From: Flaccisagitta enflata
Lineage: Eukaryota; Chaetognatha; Sagittoidea; Aphragmophora
Direction of reading: 5' to 3'
Assembly (NCBI GenBank): GCA_965153355.1
Contig: OZ231126.1
Span: 2,170,001-2,234,000 of the forward strand
Length of the DNA stretch: 64,000 nt
The notes below the pieces were generated by a model. The model had not been told where the DNA came from. It ran no database searches and saw nothing but the letters and a program-made list of their open reading frames with translations. Positions 19,530-31,540 of the stretch are shown here, piece by piece. Position 1 is the stretch's first letter; each line of letters starts with the position of its first letter. Both the position numbers and the translations under genes were made by a program.

Positions 19530-20058
19530 CATACATACATCCATCCATCCAGCATCGTTCCATTCATCCATCCATCCATCTATCCATCCAACAATCCATC
19601 GTTCTATCCATCCATCCATGTGTCCGTCAATTAAATCCATCTATCCATCTATCCATCCAGCCATCCATCCATCCATCAGTCGATCCATCCCTCCATCCAT
19701 CTATCCATCCATCCATCCATCCATCCATACTTCCATCCATCCATCCATCCATACTGCCATCCATCCATCCATCCAGCCATCCATCCATCCATACTTCCAT
19801 CCAGCCATCCATCCATCCATCAGTCGATCCATCCCTCCATCCATCTATCCATCCATCCAACAATCCATCGTTCTATCCATCCAACCATCCATGTGCCCGT
19901 CAATTAAACCCATCCATCCATCAATTCATCCATCTATCCATCCATCCATTCATCCATCCATCCATCCATCGATTCATCCATCCAATCATCCATCCGTCCA
20001 TCCATCCATCCAGTCTCAAGTAATACACTCATCAATCCATCCATTCACTCTCATGTAA
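19530..20058. repeat. (ATCC)n tetranucleotide array
   Basis: About 500 bp of CCATCCATCCAT with point variants and some longer internal duplications, for example the segment with CAACAATCCATCGTTCTATC present near 19580 and again near 19856. The 179-residue Ile/His/Pro/Ser frame is an artefact. Confidence 0.95.
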
Positions 20059-20094
20059 CAAACTTATCCATCCACTCTCAAGTAATAAATTCAT

Positions 20095-20270
<176 letters not shown>

Positions 20271-20488
20271 CGTTGGTTGTCTTCAAAGTAGGTCTTTGCC
20301 GCAGAAAGCGCTTCCGCTGTGTTCGTTTCAAGTTTCGTTATAGATCGCTTTTTGATGTTTTTGATCTTTTTCTCGAGCGACAGAATATCACCAGTGATAG
20401 ATTGTTCAAAAAAGAGGTCAATATGAGCATCTCCTTCAAACTGAATGATGGCCAGTCGAGCATCTTGAGATGATAGCGGAATTTCACT
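20271..20488 (-). CDS. Exon 3: middle third of VWA1
   Basis: 218 nt, phase 0 in and 2 out, residues 107-178. Contains SSQDARLAIIQFEGDAHIDL, FFEQSITGD and TNTAEALSAAKTYF with the MIDAS threonine, ending DNQ plus two bases of Arg. Acceptor CCCAATCAG, donor GTCTGTGTG. The donor runs straight into the (GT)n tract. Confidence 0.92.
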
Positions 20489-20848
20489 CTGATTGGGTAA
20501 GAGCATGATTAGGTCATAGTGCTATTCTTTTCTGGCGGGGTAAGAGAAAATCGATATTGATATGTCGTGGTCTAGAGGACCATCAAATTCGAAAGATCAT
20601 TCTGTTATGTTATGTTTTGTGCAAAAATATAGACAAAACTAAAGTTCTATGCATTTCTCATACTTCCTAGAATTAGTCAAAAGGAATGAATGATCAATGG
20701 TATTGATCTTGCATCGATAAAGCCATGGAATACTCAGTGGAAAAACAGATTTTGGTAATTTTGTAGATAAAGTCGCGCTTGAATTTCCCAAAAATTCCGC
20801 CAGGGCAAATTTTCATTTGGCGAGTAGATATTATGCCCTGAAACACCC

Positions 20849-20952
20849 CTACCCCTAACACTAGCCCTAACCCTAACCCTAACCTCACCCTTAAGACTAT
20901 CCCTGACCTTATCCCTAACCCTAAAACTAACTCTACCCCTAACCCTAACTCG
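20849..20952 (-). repeat. Degenerate telomere-like (CCCTAA)n tract
   Basis: About 100 bp of CCCTAACCCTAACC units with many substitutions (CCCTGACC, CCCTTAAG). Interstitial and intronic. TTAGGG is the common metazoan telomere repeat; whether this tract is a former telomere, a repair insertion or a TE component cannot be told. Confidence 0.7.
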
Positions 20953-21456
20953 TTACCTGCTTTCGAGTGGTTGATCGCTAAAAACAAAAGACAAAAGGGC
21001 GTTAGGTCTCGGCAAACGTGACCCAGATTTCTTTAAAGATAAGTGCACGAAAAGTTTTTCAAAATGCAAATTTTTACGTTCAGAGACAGTCTTAGAATTT
21101 TACGCGAGAGATGTTCACTGCACGAAATCAGATTCTTTATGTAAATCCATCCATTTTGCACCCTTTATTTTAACTTCTCATATGCCTATCATACTAGTAT
21201 CTATCTGTTTATGCAAAAAGTTAATTTGTATCACGGAAAAATACATTTTCTTGATTGAAAATCAAAGAATTGGCAAAAAAAAAAATCTCATGAAAATTGA
21301 TTTGACATGTAAAATTGCGTACTCGTTTGCACCGTGACATATTGAGATGATTGTGAAGTTGTATTTTGGGTTGCATAAGAGCAAGTTCACGGTCCGAGTG
21401 GAATTATAATCTGATTTGGTAAAGGTATTCTTCGACTTTTTTCCAAAATATTTATT
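20953..21456. other. AT-rich intronic stretch, nothing recognised
   Basis: Between the telomere-like tract and the direct repeat at 21457. No open frame, TIR or tandem structure seen. Confidence 0.4.
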
Positions 21457-21545
21457 CGCTTTATCTATACAGCGACTGGAATTGGTCTGGTGGTTAATTC
21501 ACTTGACTTCAGATTTATTATGTTCAGTTTATTTCAAGGTTACAA
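21457..21545 (+). repeat. Direct repeat with 22655-22743
   Basis: The sequence from ATTCGCTTTATCTATACAGC to TTATTTCAAGGTTACA is about 90% identical to 22655-22743. One copy is inside the TA-flanked element 21871-22990 and this one is outside it, so they are members of a small interspersed family rather than LTRs of one element. Confidence 0.7.
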
Positions 21546-21870
21546 AATTTACAGCCCTGAAAATAATATAAAAGCATTTTCTTATTATTCTTCTGTTTGA
21601 TATCAGTTTTACCAAAAAACAGTTCGATGTTCGATGTAGAATGCAAGAATGTAAGGTGGATCAAATTATGATTCAAGGATACGTGCAAAATTGCTGCGGG
21701 CTAGATACACTTGCGAGTCTGACGGCCAATATGCGGGCCTCGGGCCTGCGGGTCCGCTCTTTTTTTCAGGCCTGATTATATAGAAAGTATGTTTTCATTA
21801 ATGTCATAATCACGCTTTGATCCTCTTATACAGGAATATCTATCAGACTATCACGTTGTAATGATTCATA

Positions 21871-22990
21871 CAGTAGATGTCGTCTATACTTGGAAATGCG
21901 ATAGGCCCTCATATTCTAGATACCATTTGTATAAGACGCACTGAAACTAAAGATAGAGGCATTTACCCGTAGGACAAACAAACCAATCGCATAAGCATAT
22001 TTATGTTATCAATATCTGCTTTATTTTCTTTTAACTTTAGTATGTTCAATTATATAAGAAAAATGATCCGTTATTGCCAAATGATAGAATGGGAAAAAGA
22101 AATGAAGGAAATTTGACCATGAAGTTGAGAAAAAGTAAAGAAATTAGTGACATCGATTAATTTTAAGCTCACACAGAATTCCAAATTTGCATAGAAAATC
22201 AAAATTTTCATGAAACAAGAACATAGCGCGCTCAGTAACTGAGTTAGGGATCGCGCTATGTTCTTATTTTGTTGAGATTTTGGTTTTCTATGCAAATTTG
22301 GAATTCTGTGTGGGTCATGGTACAATAACAAAGTGAGATTTTTAATGCATTTTGTCTAGTTTTTCGACCGGTAAATACATGATTCGAGACTTGAACTGAC
22401 TTATTAAAGTTGTTTGATGCAAAATATATCTATTCACATGTTAATTGATGACACCCAAGCAAAAAATTTCATCATATTTGATGTTATGGGAATCACGATA
22501 CATCTGGCTTGGGTAGCTAATTCTATGGTAATTTTCAGTGCGTCATAAATGAAAAAAAAACTGTGTGTGTATAATGCTTGTATCCTATAGTGTTGACGAT
22601 AGAGTATGGCAGCTTTGTGGATAAAAAATTTTCTTGATTACACTAAATCAAATTCGCTTTATCTATACAGCTGCTGGAATTGGTCTGGTGATTAATTCAC
22701 TTGATTTCAGATTTATCATGATCAGTTTATTTAAAGGTTACATGCTTAAATCCCAGACTGGTTTTGGAAATCAAGCAAATAGATGAAGCTGAAATTCCAC
22801 AAAAAAGTGATTGATCCTTTTGTTTTATACTCAAATTTTTTTTCCTAAGTAAAGCCGTAGGGGGATGCCAAACCTCATCGTCAACCCCTTAATGTCTATC
22901 CATTACCCCAATAAAATATCAGTCCCCTAACTGTGCTGTTAGTCAGGTTATAAGCTCCCCCGCATTTCCAAGTCTAGACGACATCCACTG
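21871..22990. mobile_element. TA-flanked TIR element inserted at the exon 2 splice donor
   Basis: The 30-bp ends are inverted: CAGTAGATGTCGTCTATACT at 21871 and, complemented, CAGTGGATGTCGTCTAGACT at 22990. TA dinucleotides flank both sides (21869-21870, 22991-22992), as expected for Tc1/mariner/pogo-type insertion. No transposase frame is visible, so it is non-autonomous. The right-hand TA forms bases 2-3 of the exon 2 donor (GTA). Confidence 0.75.
22165..22318. repeat. Near-perfect inverted repeat
   Basis: Arms of about 70 bp: CACACAGAATTCCAAATTTG at the left is mirrored by CAAATTTGGAATTCTGTGTG at the right, and GAACATAGCGCG by CGCGCTATGTTC. A loop of about 20 bp lies between. Nested in the TA-flanked element. 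Confidence 0.85.
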
Positions 22991-22993
22991 TAC

Positions 22994-23118
22994 CTCATCC
23001 AAAAACTTGACAAATTTGATGACAATGTCCAAGGCATCTTTGAAGTTGGCCTCCGTAACGCTGTGGCTCGCATCAAGCACAAATACGACGTCAACAGGAA
23101 CATGAGCGCATATCTCAC
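22994..23118 (-). CDS. Exon 2: first part of VWA1
   Basis: 125 nt, phase 1 in and 0 out, residues 65-106. Reads EICAHVPVDVVFVLDASHSV, giving the first VWA strand and DxSxS MIDAS, then helix 1 to KFLDE. Acceptor AATTTAG, donor GTACAGTGG. It lacks the EGF present at the start of the other modules, so VWA1 follows the signal-peptide region directly. The phase matches exon 1 exactly (Gly split 1/2). Confidence 0.88.
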
Positions 23119-23369
23119 CTAAATTTGCATAAAAAGATTACTTGCGATAAAATATAATACAACCTACTTATAATACAATTGTCGCACAAAAGGCCATCTC
23201 TGAGGGTATATTACATATACTGTAGCGAAAAACACTGATGACAATTGACTTTTCAATATGAAACAAGCATTCCTGGCAGCTAAAAAATGACATTTTAGCA
23301 CAAGGCGGAGTAACCCATTGCTTATTCTACACACGAAAAAGACAATAAACCATACCGCGCTATTGGTCT

Positions 23370-23465
23370 ATTCGTCTGTTGGTCTATTCGACTGTTGTCA
23401 CGCATTCAACGGGTTTTCTCTCCTGGTCCAAATTTATAATCTCTCACAGACTTGTATCCGGCCTT
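23370..23465 (-). repeat. Family B fragment
   Basis: GGTCTATTCGTCTGTTGGTC and the terminal TGTATCCGGCCTTGC are present; the middle is shortened. Confidence 0.5.
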
Positions 23466-23525
23466 GCTTAGATAATATCTAGATTTTTAAGAGACTCATC
23501 CTTTTGTGCCTTGACTTCCAGTTCC

Positions 23526-23640
23526 GCCTCTTCTTCCGCTTCCGCGTCCGCTTCCGCGTCCGCTTCCGCGTCCGCTTCCGCGTCCGCTTCCACGTCCGCG
23601 TCCACTTCCACGTCCACGTCCACTTCCGTTTCTCCTTCCG
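23526..23640. repeat. Hexamer-type minisatellite (TCCGCT/TCCGCG)
   Basis: Tandem CCGCTTCCGCGT units decaying into CCACGTCC units. The Glu/Asp/Ala or Ser/Ala frames across it are repeat translation and lie in intron 1. Confidence 0.85.
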
Positions 23641-23762
23641 TCAATTTGACGTGGAAAGCGACTCCTTTTTTCATCAAATTCGTTGATTTCCAAAAATTTC
23701 TCCTTCCGTCAATTTGACGTGGAAAGCGACTCCTTTTTTCATCAAATTCGTTGATTTCCAAA
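23634..23762. repeat. Tandem duplication of about 66 bp
   Basis: The segment starting CTCCTTCCGTCAATTTGACG and ending TTGATTTCCAAAA is present twice in direct succession with almost no divergence, so it is a recent event. Confidence 0.9.
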
Positions 23763-23987
23763 ATTTGCGAAAATGACGTGTTTTCTACTGATTGAAAAAA
23801 AAGGGAAAGAAAAATCGAATGCCATGTAGCAGATAAGATCGAGTTAAATCATCGTGATTGTACCGTTTGCAAAACCTTTGGCTTTGAATTTAAAAGATGA
23901 CAATCATATAATTTTCATTTAATCACAGTGGGTATTCAACTATTCATCTTAAGCCTTGGTCTCTAACGCAGTAATTGACCTAAATTT

Positions 23988-24622
23988 TTGGTCGCGTGCT
24001 ACGCGACTCTACACCCCATCATGTCCGTCCGTCGGTCGGTTGGTTGGTTGGTTGGTCGGTCGGTTGATCACATGGTCGGTCCCCTTTTTGGGCAGCGGCT
24101 CCAAAGGGGTCAATGACCTGTGCATTCACACATATGTGGAATTTTCTCCTTCTTCTTCTCCTTATCCGTCTGTTCCCCCCCCCTTTACTCAAATCCTAGC
24201 CTCAAGGTTTTAGTCCCAGTCTTGTGACCCAAATCCCAGCCTTGAGGCCCTAATCCAAGCCTTGAGGCTTATATACCAGCCTTAAAGACCAAATCCCAGC
24301 TTCAAGGCTTATATCCCAGCCTCAAGGCCTAAATCCCTGCCTTGAGGCATAGTTCCCCGCCTCAAGGCCCAAATCCCAGAGAGAAGGAGAAAATTCCCCA
24401 CATGAGTGAAAGCATAGGTCATCAACCCCTTCGGGACTGCTGCCCTGCTCCCTCTCTAAACTTCAAGCATAACCTAATGGCTGGGCACGGGTACCGCTAG
24501 CCTTCTAACGCTTTTGCAACTATTACTTTTTTGGAGTTTTTATTGCCCTAGTGACCTTCTCCAGCACTGCTCCTGCCCACCCGCACACGACTAGGGTAAC
24601 CGTGTATCCGGCGCACACCAAC
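23988..24622 (-). repeat. Family B copy interrupted by a family C element
   Basis: Left part GTCGCGTGCTACGCGACTC, CTACACCCC, GTCGGTTGGTTGG and GGTCCCC. The right part is CCTAGTGACCTTCTCCAGCA and GTGTATCCGGCG. These two parts are contiguous in the copy at 14.1-14.3 kb. Here family C (about 24090-24535) separates them. This shows family C inserting into family B. Confidence 0.7.
24090..24535. repeat. Family C copy nested in family B
   Basis: GGGCAGCGGCTCCAAAGGGG, CACATATGTGGAATTTTCTC, CTTCTTCTTCTCC, about ten AAATCCCAGCCTTGAGGCCC units, then the inverted end (AGCATAGGTCATCAACCCC) and CGGGTACCGCTAGCCTTC, TAACGCTTTTGC. Confidence 0.7.
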
Positions 24623-24802
24623 TATGAGGCTAAACCAGCACGATCGGGGAAATATGCGTCCTGTTTTGTCTCGGATTGTTTTAAATTTTGCGCTAAATAA
24701 TATGGGTCGGAAATATGCGTTTTAAGCCTTTTGAGTTGTGCGTTACAGATGGACAGACGAACAAAGCCTCATATAGAGTCGCGGGTCGGCTATTAAAAAG
24801 TC

Positions 24803-26271
<1,469 letters not shown>

Positions 26272-26310
26272 CTAAAAACAATATTATAAGGACATAACAA
26301 ATTCTTTTAC

Positions 26311-26503
26311 CTGAAAGCGTATGAATGTTGGGACTGTGATCCTTTTCCCCGACAATTCTGCTTTCATAGACTGATTCTTGTTTGTCTATCAAAGTTCCAT
26401 CGGTCAAAATGGTATCGACGGTCAAAATGGCATCGATGTTGACGAAGATGGAAACGATGAAGACAAGCGAAAATGGCGGCCATTTAAAAAGCATTTTCAA
26501 CAT
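26311..26503 (-). CDS. Exon 1 coding part: signal peptide and N-terminal linker
   Basis: 193 nt from ATG at 26503, residues 1-64 plus one base. The N-terminus MLKMLFKWPPFSLVFIVSIF is a typical signal peptide (basic start, hydrophobic core), with likely cleavage after IDA at residue 25. A Ser/Thr/Ile-rich linker follows, to HTLSG. The donor GTAAAAG is in phase 1 and pairs with exon 2. This start is chosen because it is the only one that yields a signal peptide and joins exon 2 in frame. Confidence 0.82.
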
Positions 26504-26604
26504 CTTAAGCTCACTATCTTGGATAAAAAATCTTTCCTTTTGAAAAAGCTTTGAAGAAGTCCTGCTCTTTCACAAGTTTCTCTAACGGAATAGTATAACA
26601 CAAT
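26504..26604 (-). promoter_or_regulatory. 5' UTR segment preceded by a strong splice acceptor
   Basis: 101 nt upstream of the start codon lies TCTCTTTTTCTTCGCAG on the minus strand, an excellent 3' splice site with acceptor AG at 26606-26605. It could join an upstream 5' UTR exon or accept a trans-spliced leader. There is no clear TATA box between it and the ATG. Confidence 0.45.
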
Positions 26605-26679
26605 CTGCGAAGAAAAAGAGAATGACTTTTGACCATCAGAGGCCTTGAAAACGTCGTCTTTGCTGGTTTCTTTAACTAC

Positions 26680-26880
26680 CAGTAGTGGCGGCTATCGCCG
26701 TTAGGAAAAAAGTCGTAAGCATTAGTCACTTTTCACCAAGCTTTTGTCCTCAGTTATTGCAAATTCTTTTACTTGTTAAATCAAAAGCAATTGTACGTAT
26801 TGATTGCACTAAAAATCTGTGAAAAATAGAACTGAGCCCAATGTGCTAGATGAGCTAAAACACTCGAAACACTCAACCAG
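26680..26880 (+). repeat. Interspersed repeat, second copy
   Basis: Pairs with 5325-5520: GGCGGCTATCGCCGTTAGGA, AAGCATTAGTCAC, CACCAAGCTTTTGTCC, and the degenerate GAGCTA-rich tail are shared. It lies just upstream of exon 1 of the VWA/EGF gene. Confidence 0.6.
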
Positions 26881-26959
26881 ACAACCAGTTTGCTCACTGA
26901 CATAAATATGCCACACAGCAACTGTAATGGAATAATATCATTCAGTTAATCTATTTTTC

Positions 26960-28400
26960 CGACAGCGGCCATGAAGGGACTGATGACCCATGCTTCCACA
27001 CACACTCTTCTCCTTCGCCTTCGTAACCCCCCCCCCCCCCCCGCTGCAAGACCCAAATCCCAGCCTTAAGGCCCATATCCCAGACTTGAGGCCCAAATCC
27101 TAGCCTCAAGGGTCAAAGTCCATCCTTGAGGCCCAAATCCCAGCCCCAAGGCCCAAGTCCCTGACTCAGAGCACAAGTCCTAACCTAATGGCCCGAATTC
27201 CATGCAGAAGAAGGAGGAGGAGGAGGAGGTGAACTTTACTCATGTGTGCCATGCTCCCTCTTTCAACTTCAATCACAACCTACTAAAGCAAAGTACACTG
27301 ACCGCTAGTGTCAGATGGTCGTAGTACCTGATGCCCCTAGGCTATCTTTATGTGAGGATGAGATGGTGTGAGGGGCAGCGGCCCTTGGAGGGACCTATGA
27401 ACTATGCTTAGGCATATGGAGTATCATAGAGCATTTCATGCTTTGATTAAAGTTGAATTGGACCACAAGGCTAGGATTTGAGCCCTGAGGCTGAGACTTT
27501 TGTTTTCAGGCTGAGATTTGGGCTACTATCTAGGAAATAAGTTTGGAAACACCTTCAAAGAGACATAACTTGACTTCCTGTTGAGATAACTAAACAAAAT
27601 TCATAAGCATTTTAAACTATGTTAAATAATCTACAATCTGAGCTCAATCTCGTTTGTGTGCATCAAACCGTTTAGAAATGCCATTAGTTTGAAGTTGATC
27701 ACATACTTTCAAAAATGGCAAAAATAATAGGAATTTTGTTTTCTTCTTCCCTTCTATCTTCGAAATGCTCTCAAATCTATTCAAAATGAGATATAAACAT
27801 GCGGATTGCACCACTGGTTAGCTCTTGAGCCCTAGTTTTATAATTTCATGGATTTTTAATCAGATTTCAAGAGGGAAGTAGCCCAAATTTACTGCCAAAA
27901 TGATCAAAATCCACTATGTTTACCACAATGATTTCTGAGTTATGATATACAAACTTAACTTGCGGTCCCTAAACTGGATTGAAAATTGTTTTTCTCTTTT
28001 GTTCCAGTTAATATAAATATAAGAATAATCAAAAATGATCAGGTAGAAAATTTTTGAGCACATGAAGCGAGAAAAGTACCATCAACCCTAAGTGTTTCCA
28101 AACTTTTTTCCTAGATAGTATAAGGCTGCAATTGAACTATCAAGGTTGAATTTGGGCCTTGAGGCTGGGATATGGGCGGGCCTCAAGGCTGGATTTAGGC
28201 CTCATGGCTAGGATCTGAGCCAGTGAGCCTTAGGGCTACAATTAGGACTTCAAGGCCAGGACTGGGGCCTCAAGGCCAAGATTTGGGCTTCAAAGTCACG
28301 ATTTGGGCCTCATGGTCAGGATTTGGGCCTCGAGTCCAGGGTTTGGGCCACAAGTCTAGGATTTGAGTGGGGGCAGGGGTACCTAAAAGAAGGAGGAGAA
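26960..28400. repeat. Family C copies with AAATCCCAGCC minisatellite, interrupted by a TIR element
   Basis: CCGACAGCGGCCATGAAGGG, ATGACCCATGCTTCCACAC, a C-run at 27027-27042, CCCAAATCCCAGCC units, the internal end (GTCAGATGGTCGTAGTACC) and GGGCAGCGGCCCTTGGAGGG, then inverse-oriented GGCTGGGATTTGGGCC units on both sides of the 27536-28118 insert. Confidence 0.6.
27536..28118. mobile_element. TA-flanked TIR element nested in family C
   Basis: Ends CTATCTAGGAAATAAGTTTG and, inverted, CAAACTTTTTTCCTAGATAG, each followed outward by TA (27534-27535, 28119-28120). The 583-bp interior is AT-rich without a transposase. Related right ends are visible at about 41290-41322, and a related left end at about 63411. 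The insertion splits a family C minisatellite, so it is younger than that copy. Confidence 0.75.
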
Positions 28401-28639
28401 GGAGAAGAAGATGAAATTCCAAGGGTGTATATTGTTCTGTAATCTTTGACTATTTCTCCCCCCCTGCTTTTGATTTTCTTCCCCGCGACACATAGCGTCG
28501 CATTACCAAATCTATGATTTCCTTCTCCATACAGCAATAAAACTATGTATTTCAGGTTAAAATAGTATTAAATTGTGTTTTACTTATCATGTTTTATGAT
28601 TTGTTGCTGCCAAAAGTTAAATTTTCCCCAAATTTTCAT

Positions 28640-31540
28640 TTTTGGGCAGCGGCCCCAGAGGGGACAATGTCCTGTAGAACACAGGGGGACTTTTGTTTGT
28701 TTGTCCGTTTGTTTGTCTGTTTGTTTGTCTGTCTGTTTGTCTGTCTGTTTGTCCCTCCGTTTGTCCGTCTGTTTGTCCTCCCCCGCCTTGAGACTCAAGG
28801 CTCAGATCCCAGCTTCAAGGCTCAAATCCCAGCCTCAAGGCTCAAATCCCAGCCTCATGGCTCAAATTCCAGCCTTGAGGCTCAAATCCCAGCCTCATGG
28901 CTCAAATCCCAGCTCAAATCCGAGCCTCGAGACTCAAATCCCAGCTTTGAGGCTAAAAAACCCAGCCTCAAGGCTCAAATCCCAGCTCAAATCCAAGCCT
29001 CGAGACTCAAATCCCAGCTTTGAGGCTAAAAAACCCAGCCTCAAGGCTCAAATCCCAACCTCAAGGCTCAAATTGCACACGCAGACAGACAAACGAATGA
29101 AAGTCCCCCTGTGTTTTGCAGGACATTATCCCCTTGGGGGCCGCTGCCCTGCTACCCATCACCTACAAAAACCAACATACACAGCAGAGCAACGGTTGTC
29201 GCTGACCACATATTGCCCTTTTGTTTGTTTGTCCGTCAGTTCATCCCTCCATTCCTCAAGGGCCTTGAGCCAAGGCTCAAATCCCAGCCTCGAGGTTCAA
29301 ATCCCAGTCTTAAGGCTCAAACCCCAGCCTTGAGGCTCAAATCCCAGCCTCAAGGCTCAAATCCCAGTCTCAAGGCTCAAATCGCACACATGGACGGACA
29401 AACAAATGAAAGTCCCCCTGTGTTCTGCAGGACATCGTCCCCTTCAGGGCCACTGCCCTGCTACTCATCACCTACAACTAGTCATCCAAGGATCGCACAT
29501 GGTCAGCGGTACCCGATGCCCTGCTGGAGTGATCAAGTTAAGTAGTGGAGTGAGAGCAGGGCAGCGGCCCCAAAGGGCCGGTGTCCTGTAGGACACAGGG
29601 GTGAATTTCGAGACGTCCTGAGGCAGATTTGAAGTTGGGGTGGCAGGATTTAGCCCAAAAGAGCAGATTTGAGGTTTGGGGGGCAGGCTTGAGGCCTAGA
29701 GGACAAATTTGAGGCCTGAAGGTTTGATTTGAGGCCTGAAGGGCTGATTTGAGGTCTGGAGGGCTGATTTGCGGTCTTGAGGGCATATTTGAGGTCCGAA
29801 GAGCTGATTTGAGCTCTCAAGGGCTAAATTGAGGTCTGAAAGGGCTAATTTGATGGCTCAAGGGCCAAAATCAGGCCTGAGACTGCAGAATTGAGGCTTC
29901 GATGGCCAAGGGGGGGGACGGAAGGACTGAAGGACGGAAGGACGGACGTCTCGAAATTCCCCCCTGTGTCCTACAGAACCCTTTGGGGCCGCTGCCCAAA
30001 AACCAACATACACAGCAGGGCAAGGGGTATCGCTGACCACATATTGATTGGTTTCTCTTTTTGGGCAGCGGCCCCGGAGGGGCCGATGACCTATGATTCC
30101 ACATAGGGCAATTTTCTCCGGTTTCCGTCTGTCCGTCCCCCCCCAAAGGCTTTCCAGGCCCAAAATCAAGCCTGTATAAGCCCAAATTAGGCCTCTCAGA
30201 CCTCTAATCAGGCCTCTCAGACCCAAAATGGGGGCTCTAAGGCTCAAAATCAGTTTTTCCAGGCCTCAAATAAGGCCTTTCAGACCTCAAATTAGGCCTT
30301 TGAGACCCTAGATTGGACCTCTCAAACCTCAAATTAGGCCTCTCAGATCCCATATCAAGCCTCAGATCCATGATGAAGCAGGCCTTTCAGACCCCTAGTC
30401 AAACCTCCCAGACCCCAAATCTGGTCTCTCCAGCCAAAAAGCAGGCCTCATATTCCCTAAATCATGCATCCCAGACCCATATTCAGACATCTTAGCCCCC
30501 AAAATCAGCTTCTCAAACATTCGTTTGTCCAAGTCCCCTCCACCCAACCACAAATCACTCTTCTCAACTCTGGCCTCAAATGATGCCCCTAAGACCCCAA
30601 ATCTGGCATCTCAGACCCCAAAGCAGGCCCATTGGTCAACAAACAGAAAACAGAAACTGAAGAAAATTGCCCTATGTGGAATCACAGGTCATTGGTCCCT
30701 CCGGGGCTGCTGCCTCTTTCACCGTCTCATCCTTACATACAGCAACATAGGGGCATCAGGCACCGCTGACCATGTAACGCTTTTGCGACTATTTCCTCCT
30801 TCCTTTTCCACTCCATTCACCAAACCCTGTGATTTCCCCCCCCCCCGGGGAATACAGAACAATATACAGGCCTGTGAAATTCTCCCATAAGTGAAAGCAT
30901 AGGTCATCAGCTCTTCTGGGGCTGCTGCCCAAAAAAGAGATGAATACTATCATATATAAAAGAAACATCATTGAGTCACCAAAGTGCACAATAATTTTTC
31001 TATATTGACCAATAAAGGCAGCTTTTGCGGTTGGAAAAAGTTGTAGATAGGTGTGTATGTCTGTTTGTCTATCTGTCTGTGCCTGTCTGTCTGTCTGTCA
31101 CTCTGTCTCACCCGCATTATCCATTTTTCATCCCTTTTTAGGCAGAGGCTCCGAAGGGGTTGATGACCTATGCTTTCACACATATGGGGGATTTTCTCCT
31201 CCTTCTTCTTCTTCTTCTTCTTCTTCTTCTCCTCCTCCTCCTCCTTTGTACCCCCCTTCCCCCCAACCTCCAGGCCCATATCTCAGCCTCAAGGCCCGTA
31301 TCCCAGCCTCAAGGTCCAGATCCCTGTCTTGAGGCCCAAATCCCAACCCCAAGGCCTAAATCCCAGTCTCAAGGGATTTGGGCCTCAAGACTGGGATTTG
31401 GGCCTCAAGGCTAGGATATGGGCTTTGAGGCTGAGATATGGGCCTGGAGGTTGAGGGGATGGGGGGTGCGGAGGAGGAGAAGGAGGAGGAGAAGAAGAAG
31501 GAGGAGGTGAAAATCCCCCATATGTGTGAAAGCATACCGG
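28640..31540. repeat. Cluster of family C copies (at least four, alternating orientation)
   Basis: Repeated boxes GGGCAGCGGCCCC and its complement occur at about 28647, 29141, 29562, 29985, 30064 and 30920. Between them are arrays of CTCAAATCCCAGCCTCAAGG, GATTTGAGGTCTGGAGGGCT and AGGCCTCTCAGACCCAAAAT units. Two sub-types alternate: one with CCTGTAGAACACAGGGGGA, one with CCTATGATTCCACATAGGG. Copies share boundaries, e.g. 29990-30060, suggesting head-to-tail insertion of one into another. The 252-residue frame at 28575-29333 is minisatellite translation. Confidence 0.7.

Noticed and set aside
19519-20058. 179-codon Ile/His/Pro/Ser-rich frame
   Set aside because: Translation of the (ATCC)n array.
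21457-22743. The 89-bp direct repeats as LTRs of one retroelement
   Set aside because: One copy lies inside and the other outside a separate TA-flanked element, no retroelement genes lie between them, and no target duplication is seen.
28575-29333. 252-codon open frame on the plus strand
   Set aside because: It reads through family C minisatellite units whose length keeps the frame open; repeated SLKAQIP-type peptides are array products.
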